Positions 1-10,010 of a DNA stretch of 64,000 bases are shown here, one piece after another (within the stretch, counting starts at the first letter, position 1; each line of letters starts with the position of its first letter). Location of the stretch: contig JAPLFO010000149.1 of NCBI GenBank assembly GCA_026390635.1, positions 16,855 to 80,854 on the forward strand, written 5' to 3'. Source of the DNA: Ignavibacteriales bacterium. GTDB taxonomy: Bacteria; Bacteroidota; Ignavibacteria; UBA10030; UBA8401. The notes under the pieces were generated by a model that was not told the origin of the DNA, did not search any database, and saw only the letters and a program-made list of their open reading frames with translations. The position numbers and the translations under genes are program-made.

Positions 1-1241
1 AACGGCGTGGTGTTCGTCAGCAAGTCGAAGTTCTGGCCGCCGTAGCCGTTGGGGCTGACTGAGGCGATGTCGGGCTTGCCGTCGCCAGTGAAATCGGCCA
101 AAGTCACATCAACTGCATTCGGAATAGTGCCAAAAAGAGAGGGCGCGCTCAAGGTTCCGTCCCCGTTTCCGGTCAGGATCGCAACCTTACCGGCAGCGTT
201 GAGACTCGCGGCCACATCCAGATTTCCATCACCGTTGACATCGGCTACGAAAAACCCAGTCGGCCAATTGGCAGCCCCAGAGGGAAAGTTCGCTGGACTC
301 CCGAAAGTTCCGTTGCCATTGCCAAGATAGACGGACACCGATCCGTCGCTAAGGCCCTCAATGAGATCCGGCTTGCCGTCCTTGTTTAGATCCGCTACCG
401 CAATGCAGGACGCGGCCGGGCTGAGAATAATCGGCGCCTGCAGCGTGCCGTCCCCGTTTCCGATGAAGAGATCAGTCGCGTTGGCCTGTCCACTGGTCAC
501 AACAAAGTCAGCCTTGCCGTCTCCGTTTACGTCCACGATGACGCCCTGTCCGACGGCGGGACCGCCCGCATTCGGCATGATGCTGGTCACCTGTCCGGGA
601 GTGAACGTGCCATCTCCATTATTCTGATAAATATATAAGCCGGCGTAGGCGCTGCCGACGATGATATCCGGCTTACCATCACCATTCAGGTCGCCGACCG
701 TCAGAGAGCGCACATCATAAAAACCGAGGTAATAGTTCGTGGTGGAAAACTGGGGCACCCCATTGACATCGTTGCCCGTGTTGATGAGCACGGTTACCAG
801 GCTGTAAGGACCATAATTGATATGCACCGTCGTTACGCAGACGGCATCGAGCTTCCCGTCCCCGTTCACATCGGCGGACTTTACTAACATGTAACCGTCA
901 ATGGCCTTAGGCATGTATTGGACGAGACTTCCGGGCAAGTTGACCATGTTGCCCGTCGTCATCTGATCTGCGTTGATGTCAAACTTCTGGAATGTGCCGT
1001 TGCCGTTGCCATACATGAATCGGGCACTGGGGGAGCCGTCGACGATGAAGGCGTCCAATTTGCCGTCACCGTTAAAGTCGCCAACCGCGGCTGGCCTGGG
1101 CGGCTGCCAGGGCGCGCTACCTGTCGGAGTTGCGATGATGGTATTGAACGTGGGCGCTTGCGCAACGGTACGAGCTGGAACCGCGGCAAGCGCCGCTATC
1201 CCCGCCAGCAAGAGAACCCAACTGCGTAGATTTCTTTTCAT
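1..1241 (-). CDS. FG-GAP/VCBS repeat secreted protein, 3'-truncated by window edge
   Basis: Reverse strand from ATG at 1241 reads MKRNLRSWVLLLAGIAALAAVPARTVAQAPTFN... with signal peptide and about seven repeats such as VGDFNGDGKLDAF, VGDLNGDGKPDIIVGS, VADVNGDGNLDVAAS; open to window start. Not in the ORF track because it has no stop in the window. Confidence 0.9.
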   Translation of the reverse strand, partial: MKRNLRSWVLLLAGIAALAAVPARTVAQAPTFNTIIATPTGSAPWQPPRPAAVGDFNGDGKLDAFIVDGSPSARFMYGNGNGTFQKFDINADQMTTGNMVNLPGSLVQYMPKAIDGYMLVKSADVNGDGKLDAVCVTTVHINYGPYSLVTVLINTGNDVNGVPQFSTTNYYLGFYDVRSLTVGDLNGDGKPDIIVGSAYAGLYIYQNNGDGTFTPGQVTSIMPNAGGPAVGQGVIVDVNGDGKADFVVTSGQANATDLFIGNGDGTLQAPIILSPAASCIAVADLNKDGKPDLIEGLSDGSVSVYLGNGNGTFGSPANFPSGAANWPTGFFVADVNGDGNLDVAASLNAAGKVAILTGNGDGTLSAPSLFGTIPNAVDVTLADFTGDGKPDIASVSPNGYGGQNFDLLTNTTP

Positions 1242-1919
1242 AGTGCAAACCTCCAATTTGGTTGATTATTTAAGTGGATTTATGATGTCAACTAAAATAA
1301 TGAACTAAATGAAATCCAAAAAGGTTCCCGAAAAGACCAACGGACTACGGCTCCTGACGGTTCGGATTCGAATAGGCCGTGAATACGTGCGAATTGTCTG
1401 CTGGAAAAGCAGGAGTCATAATGTAGCCAGGGGAGCTCGAGGGAACAGAATCGAAGGCGCTACAACGCAGAGCTGCATATCTCAACAGGTCAGCCGCCTA
1501 AAGGAAACTGGCAGGGACTGCCTTGTCCGTCCCTTTCGTGCACCCCAAAATCCCTTTTCTTCCAAAAGGACTAACGTTGGAGTCCTCTTCCAGTATATTG
1601 GTGCAGACTCGGATCAGAGAACCGGGCATGAGAGAAAACGCAAACTTAGGAAGACCTATAATGATAGTAGAACAGTTCGAACGACGGTATAACCCCGATA
1701 GGCTCCGCGTGATTGCTTTTTCCATCCTGATCTTCTTCCACGCAGGGATGATCGCGACAAGACCGACAACCGCTCCTCCGGTAATTGATTTGTAGATACT
1801 CCATTATTGACTGAAGCCTCTGTTCTTTTTGTAACATTTCTGATCCATGTACGACTAGCGTCGATAGATCTGGAAAGATCGGCTCACGTAGAAAAATCCC
1901 CGCTTTGATGTCGACAACT

Positions 1920-2160
1920 TTACTCCTGCGCAAGAGCCGGATAGTCAATTGTTATCCTCAGAAATTTTGCTTGGACTTCCGGCTGAATCAGACCGGCATC
2001 CCTCAATTCAATTACGTCTGATTGATGAAGGTTCAGATAGCAGGGTAATCGGCGGTTGTCGATGAATATTTTCTTTGCTCCCTTATACTTATTGGTGAAA
2101 ACAACAGGAATTTCGAATAAAAGCTTGATAGAATCCTCGTGTTTGGCGCGGAGCCAGAAA
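1920..2160 (-). pseudogene. Hypothetical protein fragment (...RAKHEDSIKLLFEIPVVFTNKYKGAKKIFIDNRRLPCYLNLHQSDVIELRDAGLIQPE...)
   Basis: Open minus frame; a second, broken copy of the same peptide lies at about 9835-10000. Upstream part of the ORF runs through a terminator-like hairpin and is probably not coding. Confidence 0.45.
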
Positions 2161-2320
2161 AACCCGATCGAGAGATCGGGTTTTTTGTTTAGTGCCTGTT
2201 GTAAGCTGACGAGTCCAGATGAAATCTGGACGACGAAGTCCCGCGCTCTTTTTGCGGGATATGAGTCCTTTCGTGACGAAGCGGAGACAAAGCCTCTGGT
2301 GATCTGTCCGAGGCTTTGCC
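2134..2320. repeat. Dispersed multi-hairpin repeat, copy 1
   Basis: Exact 32-nt match TCCTCGTGTTTGGCGCGGAGCCAGAAAAACCC shared with 9992-10023, followed by colinear similarity (GAGAGATCGG, TTTTTTGTTTAGTGC, GACGACGAAGTCCCGC..GCGGGAT). Hairpins ACCCGATC-GAGA-GATCGGGT, TCCCGC..GCGGGA, AAAGCCTC..GAGGCTTT. Confidence 0.75.
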
Positions 2321-2736
2321 ATGTACGCATGGTTGTCCCGTATCACGGGATCCGCAGGGCAAATCGCCTGTTTCAGAGTCCACTATTTTATCCTGCTCCC
2401 ATTCAGCATTGCAGCCCCGCGTCACCCCAAGGAAATAAATGAAAAATCTGTTCAACTTTTGTCCTGCATATATAGTCTATCCTTAAATATTCTATCATCG
2501 CTCAATAAGTATTGATCACCATCGGAATTTCGGGATATTTCTTTATATAATGGGTAGAACTATTGCTGCATCATAGCCAGTGCGATTCTTTTTCAATCGT
2601 TTATGCCCGGGACGCACATCCTAGAAAACAATTTCTTTGGCGATTTTCCGGATTTGCAGACAACGGCGGTATGAGTATTGCGGCAGTCTCAAAATATATT
2701 TTGTGAAATCTATCACGCATCGTCAAGGGACGAAAA

Positions 2737-4329
2737 ATGTTTATTCGCTACATCATTGCAGCATCTATGGGAATATTCTTCGGTTCAGCAGGGGTCGGTC
2801 AGACCTATAAAATTGTCGATGCAGGTCAGGCGAAGTGCTTCGATTCAATAAAAGTAATTGCCCCGCCGTCTCCCGGAAAACCATTTTATGGACAGGATGC
2901 ACAGTATTCCGGCAATCTTTCCAGCTATACGATCGGCGCGGACGGAAAAACAGTTTATGACAATACTGCGAACCTGACATGGATGCGCAGCCCGAATATG
3001 ACCTACACCCCTCCGGTGAAGACAGACAGAATGAGCTATGCGGCTGGCCTGCGGTGGGTTACCGCCGTCAATGCGTCCAACCATGGCGGCTTCAATGATT
3101 GGCGAATCCCGACCATCAAAGAGCTCTATTCATTATATAGCGGCAAGGGCACAGATCCGGGCGGTTCGGCTTCATCAGCAGGTCTGACACCGTATATTGA
3201 TTCAAGCTATTTCAAATTTGCTTATGGGAATACGGCGCTTGGAGAACGTGTTATTGACCAGCAGTACATGTCCGGCAACATTTTCATTATGAGTCCCAGT
3301 GAATCCGGATATGCAAAAGATTTCGGTGTAAACTTCGCTGATGGAAGAATAAAAGGGTATGATACCGTTGATGCACTGGCCCATCAGATCAAAACTTTCT
3401 ATGTGCAGTTGGTGAGGGGCGCGACAACGTACGGCATTAATAATTTCACGGATAATGGCGACCAGACAATCACCGATAATGCCGCCGGTTTAATGTGGGC
3501 AAAGAATGATAATGGATCAGGCCTTTGCTGGATAGATGCTTTGGCGTGGGTGCAGACAAAGAATGCCGAAAATTACCTTGGCCATAATGATTGGAGAATG
3601 CCCGACATTAAAGAATTGCAGAGTATTGTCGATTATTCGCACTCTCCAGACTTTGACAAACTGCCGGCAATCAACTCGAAGTTTTTCAATTGCAGTCCAA
3701 TAATAAATGAAGCTGGACAGCCCGATTTTCCTTATTACTGGTCAGGGACAACTCATGAAGGATATGCGACAAATAATACCGGGGGAGGTGAAGCCGACTA
3801 CATTGCTTTCGGGCGCGCGTTGGGCTGGCCGACTACTCAAGCATCCTGGGTTGACGTGCATGGCGCAGGCTGTCAGCGCAGCGATCCAAAGGTGGGTCCG
3901 CCATATGCTTATGCCGATGTTAAAACGGTTACAGTATACGGTGTCAGCTATACCGGCTATTCGCATGGACCGCAGGGTGATGCGATCCGCGGGGCCAATT
4001 ATGTCCGCATTGTACGCACCGTCAACAAAGCGAGTGGATTCCATAATGGTCCGACATCACCATCACATTTTGAACTTGAACAGAATTTTCCAAACCCCTT
4101 TAATCCGACAACGATAATTCGATTTACGGTTCCTCTCACCGGAAAAACGATGTTGAGGGTGTTTAACTCGCTCGGGCAGCGCGTTGCCATTTTGTACGAT
4201 GGCATAGCTGACGCGGCCATCGACCATCAGGTGCAGTTTAGCGCATCGTATCTGCCGTCAGGCATCTACTTCTCGCGGCTGGAGCATGATGGAAAGGTGC
4301 AGTCGAAGAAAATGCAACTGCTCAAGTGA
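2737..4329 (+). CDS. DUF1566 (Lcl_C) domain secreted protein with T9SS C-terminal sorting domain
   Basis: Signal peptide; DNTANLTWMRS...NHGGFNDWRIPTIKELYSLYS and second NDWRMPDIKELQSIVDYSHSPD unit typical of Lcl_C; C-term FELEQNFPNPFNPTTIIRF...SGIYFSRLEHDGKVQSKKMQLLK. Confidence 0.9.
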   Translation: MFIRYIIAASMGIFFGSAGVGQTYKIVDAGQAKCFDSIKVIAPPSPGKPFYGQDAQYSGNLSSYTIGADGKTVYDNTANLTWMRSPNMTYTPPVKTDRMSYAAGLRWVTAVNASNHGGFNDWRIPTIKELYSLYSGKGTDPGGSASSAGLTPYIDSSYFKFAYGNTALGERVIDQQYMSGNIFIMSPSESGYAKDFGVNFADGRIKGYDTVDALAHQIKTFYVQLVRGATTYGINNFTDNGDQTITDNAAGLMWAKNDNGSGLCWIDALAWVQTKNAENYLGHNDWRMPDIKELQSIVDYSHSPDFDKLPAINSKFFNCSPIINEAGQPDFPYYWSGTTHEGYATNNTGGGEADYIAFGRALGWPTTQASWVDVHGAGCQRSDPKVGPPYAYADVKTVTVYGVSYTGYSHGPQGDAIRGANYVRIVRTVNKASGFHNGPTSPSHFELEQNFPNPFNPTTIIRFTVPLTGKTMLRVFNSLGQRVAILYDGIADAAIDHQVQFSASYLPSGIYFSRLEHDGKVQSKKMQLLK

Positions 4330-4404
4330 GAACAACTTAGAATGAAAAAATGAAGACGCAAATATGAAACCGAAATCATTTTTTTACTAATCGAATCGAA
4401 TTGC

Positions 4405-5892
4405 ATGGAGAGAACTGATTTTTATAAAGCAATGGCTTCTCTTATTATTACCATATTCTCGAGCCTCTCTGCGTTGTGCCAGACGTATAAAGTTGTCGAT
4501 ACCGGCGTTCATGAGTTTTACGGTGACAGTACTATTATTTCCGTCCCGAAACCAGGTGATCCTTTTTATGGACAGGATGCTGCATATCAGGGTAACGAGC
4601 CCTCTTATGTTAATAATGGAGATGGCACGGTTACTGATAATGTCACCGGATTGATGTGGCAGAAAGACATGGGCGCCAAGATCTCCTATAGCGCGGCTTT
4701 TACGAAAGCAGACACCATGACACTGGGAGGCTTCACTGATTGGCGCGTCCCGACAATAAAGGAACTGTATTCCCTGATTCTTTTTACGGGACGCAGCGGC
4801 GGAACTGCTTCTGTCAGAAAGTATATTGACTCCGCCTATTTTAATCAGCCGATCGGAAATACGGCAATCGGTGAGCGGGAGATCGATGCGCAGACCTGGT
4901 CTTCAACCCAATACAAGGGTCTAACCATGGCTGGTGATTCTACTGTCTTTGGAGTAAATTTTATTGACGGAAGAATAAAGGGATATCCAAAATATCAACC
5001 CGGCAGCGGAAACACCACGCCCAATACAATGTATTTTCGGATGGTGCGCGGAAACTTCAGCTATGGAATTAACAAATTTGTGAATAATGGCGACGGCACC
5101 ATTGCCGATAATGCGACCGGATTGATGTGGCAGCAAGCCGATGATGGAGTTGCACGCGATTGGAAATCCTCGTTGGCATACGCGGAGAACCTCACTCTCG
5201 CTAGCTATTCTGACTGGCGCCTGCCAAATGCTAAAGAATTGCAGAGTATTGTTGACTACACAAGAAGTCCTTCTTCTACAAATTCACCGGCAATAGATCC
5301 GCTTTTTTCAACGACGAGCATCAAGGATCCCAATGGAACTGCCGGACAGTATCCATATTTCTGGACAAGCACCACTCATCTGGACGGTGTTAATCCGTAT
5401 AGTCCCGCTGTCTATATCGCATTCGGCAAGGCCCAGGGAAAAATGAACAGCACATTATTGGATGTTCACGGCGCGGGCGCGCAGAGAAGCGATCCCAAGT
5501 ACGGTAATGCTGCCGACTATCCTCAATATATGGGACCCCAGGGCGACGTTCGCTATGTGTTTAACTATGTCCGGTGTGTGAGAAGCAGCAGCCGTTCCAC
5601 CGGAGCGGTTGAACAGCAATCATCCCCTTCCGGATTTGTACTTGATCAGAACTTTCCCAACCCATTCAACCCGACGACCGCGGTTACATACGAACTGACG
5701 GTTACGAGTCGGGTCCGGCTCGTCATCTACGACATGCTCGGCCGGGAGCTCACCGTGTTAAAGAACGAACAGATGCCGCGAGGGACGTACACCGTTACTT
5801 GGAATGCGGCGGATATGCCCACCGGAACATATTTCTGTTCATTGACAACCGGGAGCTTCTCGCAGACGCGACGGATGATGCTGATGAAGTGA
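4405..5892 (+). CDS. DUF1566 (Lcl_C) domain secreted protein with T9SS sorting domain; paralog of upstream gene
   Basis: DNVTGLMWQKD...FTDWRVPTIKELYSL, SDWRLPNAKELQSIVDYTRSPSS; colinear with the 2737-4329 product; C-term FVLDQNFPNPFNPTTAVTYEL. Confidence 0.9.
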   Translation: MERTDFYKAMASLIITIFSSLSALCQTYKVVDTGVHEFYGDSTIISVPKPGDPFYGQDAAYQGNEPSYVNNGDGTVTDNVTGLMWQKDMGAKISYSAAFTKADTMTLGGFTDWRVPTIKELYSLILFTGRSGGTASVRKYIDSAYFNQPIGNTAIGEREIDAQTWSSTQYKGLTMAGDSTVFGVNFIDGRIKGYPKYQPGSGNTTPNTMYFRMVRGNFSYGINKFVNNGDGTIADNATGLMWQQADDGVARDWKSSLAYAENLTLASYSDWRLPNAKELQSIVDYTRSPSSTNSPAIDPLFSTTSIKDPNGTAGQYPYFWTSTTHLDGVNPYSPAVYIAFGKAQGKMNSTLLDVHGAGAQRSDPKYGNAADYPQYMGPQGDVRYVFNYVRCVRSSSRSTGAVEQQSSPSGFVLDQNFPNPFNPTTAVTYELTVTSRVRLVIYDMLGRELTVLKNEQMPRGTYTVTWNAADMPTGTYFCSLTTGSFSQTRRMMLMK

Positions 5893-6059
5893 TTTTTGTG
5901 ATAGTGTACCGATTGATCATCCGCTTCGTTCATAGGCGAAAATATTTTCATCACGGCATAATGATGGAGTCAGAATATAGCCCCTGCGCAGGAATTGCAA
6001 CAATGCTCCTCAAAAATATGTTCGTCTCGAAAAGAGTTTTCATGTAGCTGTGTGTCCTG

Positions 6060-6076
6060 CCCCCCCCCCAAAAAAA
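6060..6076. repeat. Homopolymer tract C10-A7
   Basis: Direct read: tgtcctg CCCCCCCCCC AAAAAAA ggcc. Confidence 0.95.
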
Positions 6077-6236
6077 GGCCTGTAAAAACGAGAGCTTTCC
6101 TGAATCGCGTAAAAATTGTATAATAGTCGGAGAAGAGAAGCAGCGTTGAATAACCCACGTGGAATTCATCAAATGAATCTTGGGATGTTGACTCGTTAGA
6201 CAGTTCCTGCTCCCACCGCCCCGTTGAAAGCCGGAT

Positions 6237-7460
6237 ATGAAAAATATTCTTTTCCTTTTGGGAATATGTATCTGGTCCACCCACGCTCAAACCTTCCCGG
6301 TCTATGTTGTCCTGTTCACGCATATCGAGGACAACACACCGATCGGAATGCTTGGCAGCCAACAATCTAAAGACAATTATACATTAGTCCGAAACCGGCT
6401 GATTGAAATGGCGAATCTTGCCCATGTCAACAATGTGAGCTGGTCGCTTCAGCCCGACTGGAAAATACTGCTGGCGGCATTGATGTATGAAGACTCCCTG
6501 ATGAAATCGCCGACGAAAGGAAAGAATTTTCTCCGCTATCTCAAAGAAGATCTCGGTGCAGCAATAGATGCCCATTCTCATGAAAGCTACGGCTATAACT
6601 ACACCGATGTCGCGAATCTTCTCGATTCGCTCGGTGTCGGAGGCAGCACTGTCATCGGCGGCCATATATGGGATCCGACGCTGCCGCAATTTGCCTATTG
6701 GGACCGGTTCCGAGTTCCTGTGTACGGGCAGCAATATCCGTGGGCCGTCTGGCGAGGGAATATTCTCATGGGAAGCGGCACACCGAATCATGTGAACGAT
6801 CCGGTCATAAGCGGCGTCTGGCGCCCCAAAGACCGCTACCACTATTTTGTCGACGACACTGCCGGAAATATTATCTGTATCGGACAATATAAGAGCGATA
6901 TCGCAGGAATCGGCGAGTTGATCGCACTCTATGCGAATGGAATCATTCCGGGCGAGGCCATGCTCACCTCGTCATATCACATTAAACCGGCCGATATAAC
7001 CGCTGCCGGTGGCATCGCGCTGATCGACAGCACGGTTATCAAGCCATTATCTGTGCTGCGCCGTCAGAACAAAATCCGGTTGACGGATTTTACATCGCTC
7101 GTCCTTGATTGGAAGACGTTGTACGGATCGCGGGCAACGCTGTATGATCCGGGCAATGCTACGGCTGTCCGCGATGGAGATTCCGCTCCAGAGAGTTTTG
7201 CGGTATTTCAAAACTTTCCCAATCCCTTTAATCCGTCAACATCAATTTGCTATCGGCTGCCCGAGCGATGTTTTGTCTCGCTTCGTGTTTTCGATCTTTT
7301 GGGAAGGGATGTTGCTTCTTTGGTGACTGCGGAGCAGGATGGCGGCATGCATCAGGTGCTGTTCTCGGGAGAGGGGCCGGCATTTCCGAGTGGCATTTAT
7401 TGGTATCAGTTGCGCGCCGGGAATCATTCCATCACAAAATGCATGACACTGCTGAAGTGA
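6237..7460 (+). CDS. Secreted protein, polysaccharide deacetylase-like, with T9SS sorting domain
   Basis: Signal peptide MKNILFLLGICIWSTHAQ; IDAHSHESYGYNYTDVANLL, GGHIWDP suggest a deacetylase-like fold (weak); C-term FAVFQNFPNPFNPSTSICYRLPE. Confidence 0.75.
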   Translation: MKNILFLLGICIWSTHAQTFPVYVVLFTHIEDNTPIGMLGSQQSKDNYTLVRNRLIEMANLAHVNNVSWSLQPDWKILLAALMYEDSLMKSPTKGKNFLRYLKEDLGAAIDAHSHESYGYNYTDVANLLDSLGVGGSTVIGGHIWDPTLPQFAYWDRFRVPVYGQQYPWAVWRGNILMGSGTPNHVNDPVISGVWRPKDRYHYFVDDTAGNIICIGQYKSDIAGIGELIALYANGIIPGEAMLTSSYHIKPADITAAGGIALIDSTVIKPLSVLRRQNKIRLTDFTSLVLDWKTLYGSRATLYDPGNATAVRDGDSAPESFAVFQNFPNPFNPSTSICYRLPERCFVSLRVFDLLGRDVASLVTAEQDGGMHQVLFSGEGPAFPSGIYWYQLRAGNHSITKCMTLLK

Positions 7461-7465
7461 ACACC

Positions 7466-9622
7466 ATGCACATGCGTTCTCTTTTTTTTCTGTCTGTTTT
7501 ATCCATCTGCACATTGTTTGCGGAAGGGATGCTCACTCTTCGTGATTCCATGCAGCTTCCGCAGGCCTCGATCTGGGGCGGAATTTCCTTCAACGGCGAA
7601 AGCATCAGCATCACGACGACGGCCATTGTGAACGGCAAGCCGCAGTTGTTTCTCAGAACACTGAATCCGCAGACCCTTCTGCAGATCCTCCCGCCAGTGC
7701 AACTGACATTCGAAAGCGATCCTCAATCACAGCGGTGGATTACAGATCACAAACACCTCTTCCTTACAGGTCAACATTTTATTGTTTTTTCCGTGCGCGG
7801 TGACAGCGACATCTATATTTTCAAAACCGACGTCAACGGCAAACGCATCGGCAGCATCACGCCGATTGCCGAGCACACGACGAACCGCACCAACGATATG
7901 ATGTTTGCCACAGACGGGGAAAATATTTTTGTCGCATATTTCAAGCCTACCGATCAGTCAATCGTTCACACCATCAATCAACAACTGCAGCCGGTTTCCG
8001 CACCGATCATCACTTCGTCCCAACTTCCGCACAATAACCTCGGCGGACTCTTCTATAGGAACAATTCCTTTTTCATGTTTACGGGAGACAAGGCCGGACC
8101 AAATTCCCAATTGATTGTGACCATATGGAACCATGACTGGTCTCCCGCAATTCAGCAACGGAAGATTCTTGCGATACCTCCGGTAGGCGAGGGATATTTT
8201 TTTGCATCCGGCATTGCTTTTGACAGCTTGTCAAAACGATGGATCATCGCTTTTCATCATGTGCAGAACAGCAATCCGGACAGCAGCACGCATGTTGATT
8301 TTGGAATATTTGATGAATCCTTCTCGCTGATCGAACAGTCCCACGGATTCCGCGGCTACCGGCCGCATTTGCTGTTGAGAAACAGTGAGCTGTACGTAGT
8401 TTACGACGCAGGAGGCGTCTTCCTCCGGCGGTACACACTTCAGCCTGCCGTGCGGAAAACAATCGCGTGGAAGCAATACCTTACTCTGGCGCCGAACGAA
8501 GGCACGGCGTTCGTCGTTGATACGTCGATGATCGTTAACTACGGCGGTGTTCCGGTGATTACGTTTGCGAATGACAGCTCGCTGATCCTCTCTTCATCGG
8601 GAAATACACAATTGCAGTTCTATCTTATCAAAAACAACGGCCAGACCTTGATCTCACTACCAACGACCCCGCGGGGACCGGACGGCGGATGTATCTATTT
8701 ACCCGATGGACAATCGCGGTTCGTCACGGAAGAACCGGCTTCCAACAATACACCTCAGAAGCACAGGAGTAGAGTGATCAGTTGGATCTCCTCTGATGGG
8801 AAGATCTGGACGAAAGAATCGGGAATACGCTATCAGCCGGGGCTTGAGGATGACTCCATCGCCAGCGTCGTCTGTCCGATCCAGGTGAAGGACTCCGTCT
8901 GGCGGATGTATTATGTCGGAGATTTTTACAGAACGAACGGCGTGCGCACGGCGATTACGTACGATTGGGGATGGACATGGAAAGCAGAGTCACGAAAGAA
9001 TATCATGAAGAACGGCGACGTGGATCCGCATCCTGTCTATGTGTCGGACGGCAGGATCCGGCTCTATGTCCGGACCGGCTTTTCAGAAACCAATCCTGCA
9101 AAAAGGGGTATCGGCTACAACGACAGTAACGACGGTATCACCTTCGATACCACAAAGACAACGATGATCCTTCCGGACAATACGCTTCCCCTGACAATGA
9201 ATCTCGATCCCTCGGTGATACGATTCACCGACGGAACCGTTGCCTGTTTTTTTGGAGCGGCGCCAGCTATGAATCAAAATCAAAACACAATACCTCAATT
9301 ACGCGTTGCATATGCACGAAAACCAACGGACGTTGAGACGTACCTTTCCGGGATTCCGGAGAGTTTTGACTTATCCCAGAATTATCCAAATCCTTTCAAC
9401 CCGGCAACCGTGATCAATTATGCACTGCCGGTTTTCAGTGCGACAAAGCTTGCCATCTATGACATGCTTGGCCGCGAAGTGGCGGTGCTGGTGAATCAAG
9501 AGAAACCGGCGGGGCGGTACGAAGCAACGTGGGATGCATCCAGATTTTCTTCTGGAGTATATTTCTACAAGCTCTCAGCCGGAAGCTATGTGTCGGCGAA
9601 AAAATTGGTGTTGCTCCGATAA
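7466..9622 (+). CDS. Secreted beta-propeller (sialidase/GH43-like) protein with T9SS sorting domain
   Basis: Track ORF starts at 7247 inside the upstream gene; internal ATG at 7466 gives MHMRSLFFLSVLSICTLFAEG signal peptide. C-term FDLSQNYPNPFNPATVINYALP...GVYFYKLSAGSYVSAKKLVLLR. Confidence 0.8.
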   Translation: MHMRSLFFLSVLSICTLFAEGMLTLRDSMQLPQASIWGGISFNGESISITTTAIVNGKPQLFLRTLNPQTLLQILPPVQLTFESDPQSQRWITDHKHLFLTGQHFIVFSVRGDSDIYIFKTDVNGKRIGSITPIAEHTTNRTNDMMFATDGENIFVAYFKPTDQSIVHTINQQLQPVSAPIITSSQLPHNNLGGLFYRNNSFFMFTGDKAGPNSQLIVTIWNHDWSPAIQQRKILAIPPVGEGYFFASGIAFDSLSKRWIIAFHHVQNSNPDSSTHVDFGIFDESFSLIEQSHGFRGYRPHLLLRNSELYVVYDAGGVFLRRYTLQPAVRKTIAWKQYLTLAPNEGTAFVVDTSMIVNYGGVPVITFANDSSLILSSSGNTQLQFYLIKNNGQTLISLPTTPRGPDGGCIYLPDGQSRFVTEEPASNNTPQKHRSRVISWISSDGKIWTKESGIRYQPGLEDDSIASVVCPIQVKDSVWRMYYVGDFYRTNGVRTAITYDWGWTWKAESRKNIMKNGDVDPHPVYVSDGRIRLYVRTGFSETNPAKRGIGYNDSNDGITFDTTKTTMILPDNTLPLTMNLDPSVIRFTDGTVACFFGAAPAMNQNQNTIPQLRVAYARKPTDVETYLSGIPESFDLSQNYPNPFNPATVINYALPVFSATKLAIYDMLGREVAVLVNQEKPAGRYEATWDASRFSSGVYFYKLSAGSYVSAKKLVLLR

Positions 9623-9647
9623 TATACGTCTCAGTTTCAATCATCGG

Positions 9648-9673
9648 CCCGGATTAGAATCATCCGGGTTTTT
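9648..9673 (+). terminator. Rho-independent terminator
   Basis: CCCGGAT-TAGAATC-ATCCGGG-TTTTT just downstream of 9622. Confidence 0.75.
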
Positions 9674-9834
9674 CCATTTGCTCGGGTCACGCACTTTGCT
9701 GAGCATGCGCGGCTGACACCGAGCGATCTTGTCAAATCAACCCATGTGGCAAACTCTCCCCTATAAAATCTTTCTCTCTATATTTAGGCAAGCGCAGGAT
9801 AATCTATTCTCACTTTTGGAATCTATATAGGCGC

Positions 9835-10010
9835 TTCCTGCTGGATCAATCCGGCCTCGCGAAGCGCGATCATATCAGACTGGTCGAGATTCAAAAAATG
9901 GGGCAAACGGGTGCGATCGATGAAAATATGTTAGGCTCCCTTGTGAATTCTTGCGAAAAAAACTGGGATTTCGAATATTAAAAAGTTAGACTCCTCGTGT
10001 TTGGCGCGGA
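9835..10010 (-). pseudogene. Decayed second copy of the 1920-2160 gene fragment
   Basis: Minus strand reads KHEESNFLIFEIPVFFRKNSQG- then (other frame, after stop) HIFIDRTRLPHFLNLDQSDMIALREAGLIQQEAPI*, parallel to copy 1 KHEDSIKLLFEIPVVFTNKYKGAKKIFIDNRRLPCYLNLHQSDVIELRDAGLIQPE. Confidence 0.7.

Noticed and set aside
49-1308. Plus-strand ORFs 49..330, 361..627, 918..1229, 973..1308
   Set aside because: Antisense shadows of the clear minus-strand FG-GAP/VCBS gene; no domain-like content.
7247-7465. N-terminal 73 aa of the 791-aa track ORF
   Set aside because: Overlaps the sorting-domain end of 6237-7460 in another frame; a signal peptide begins at the internal ATG at 7466.
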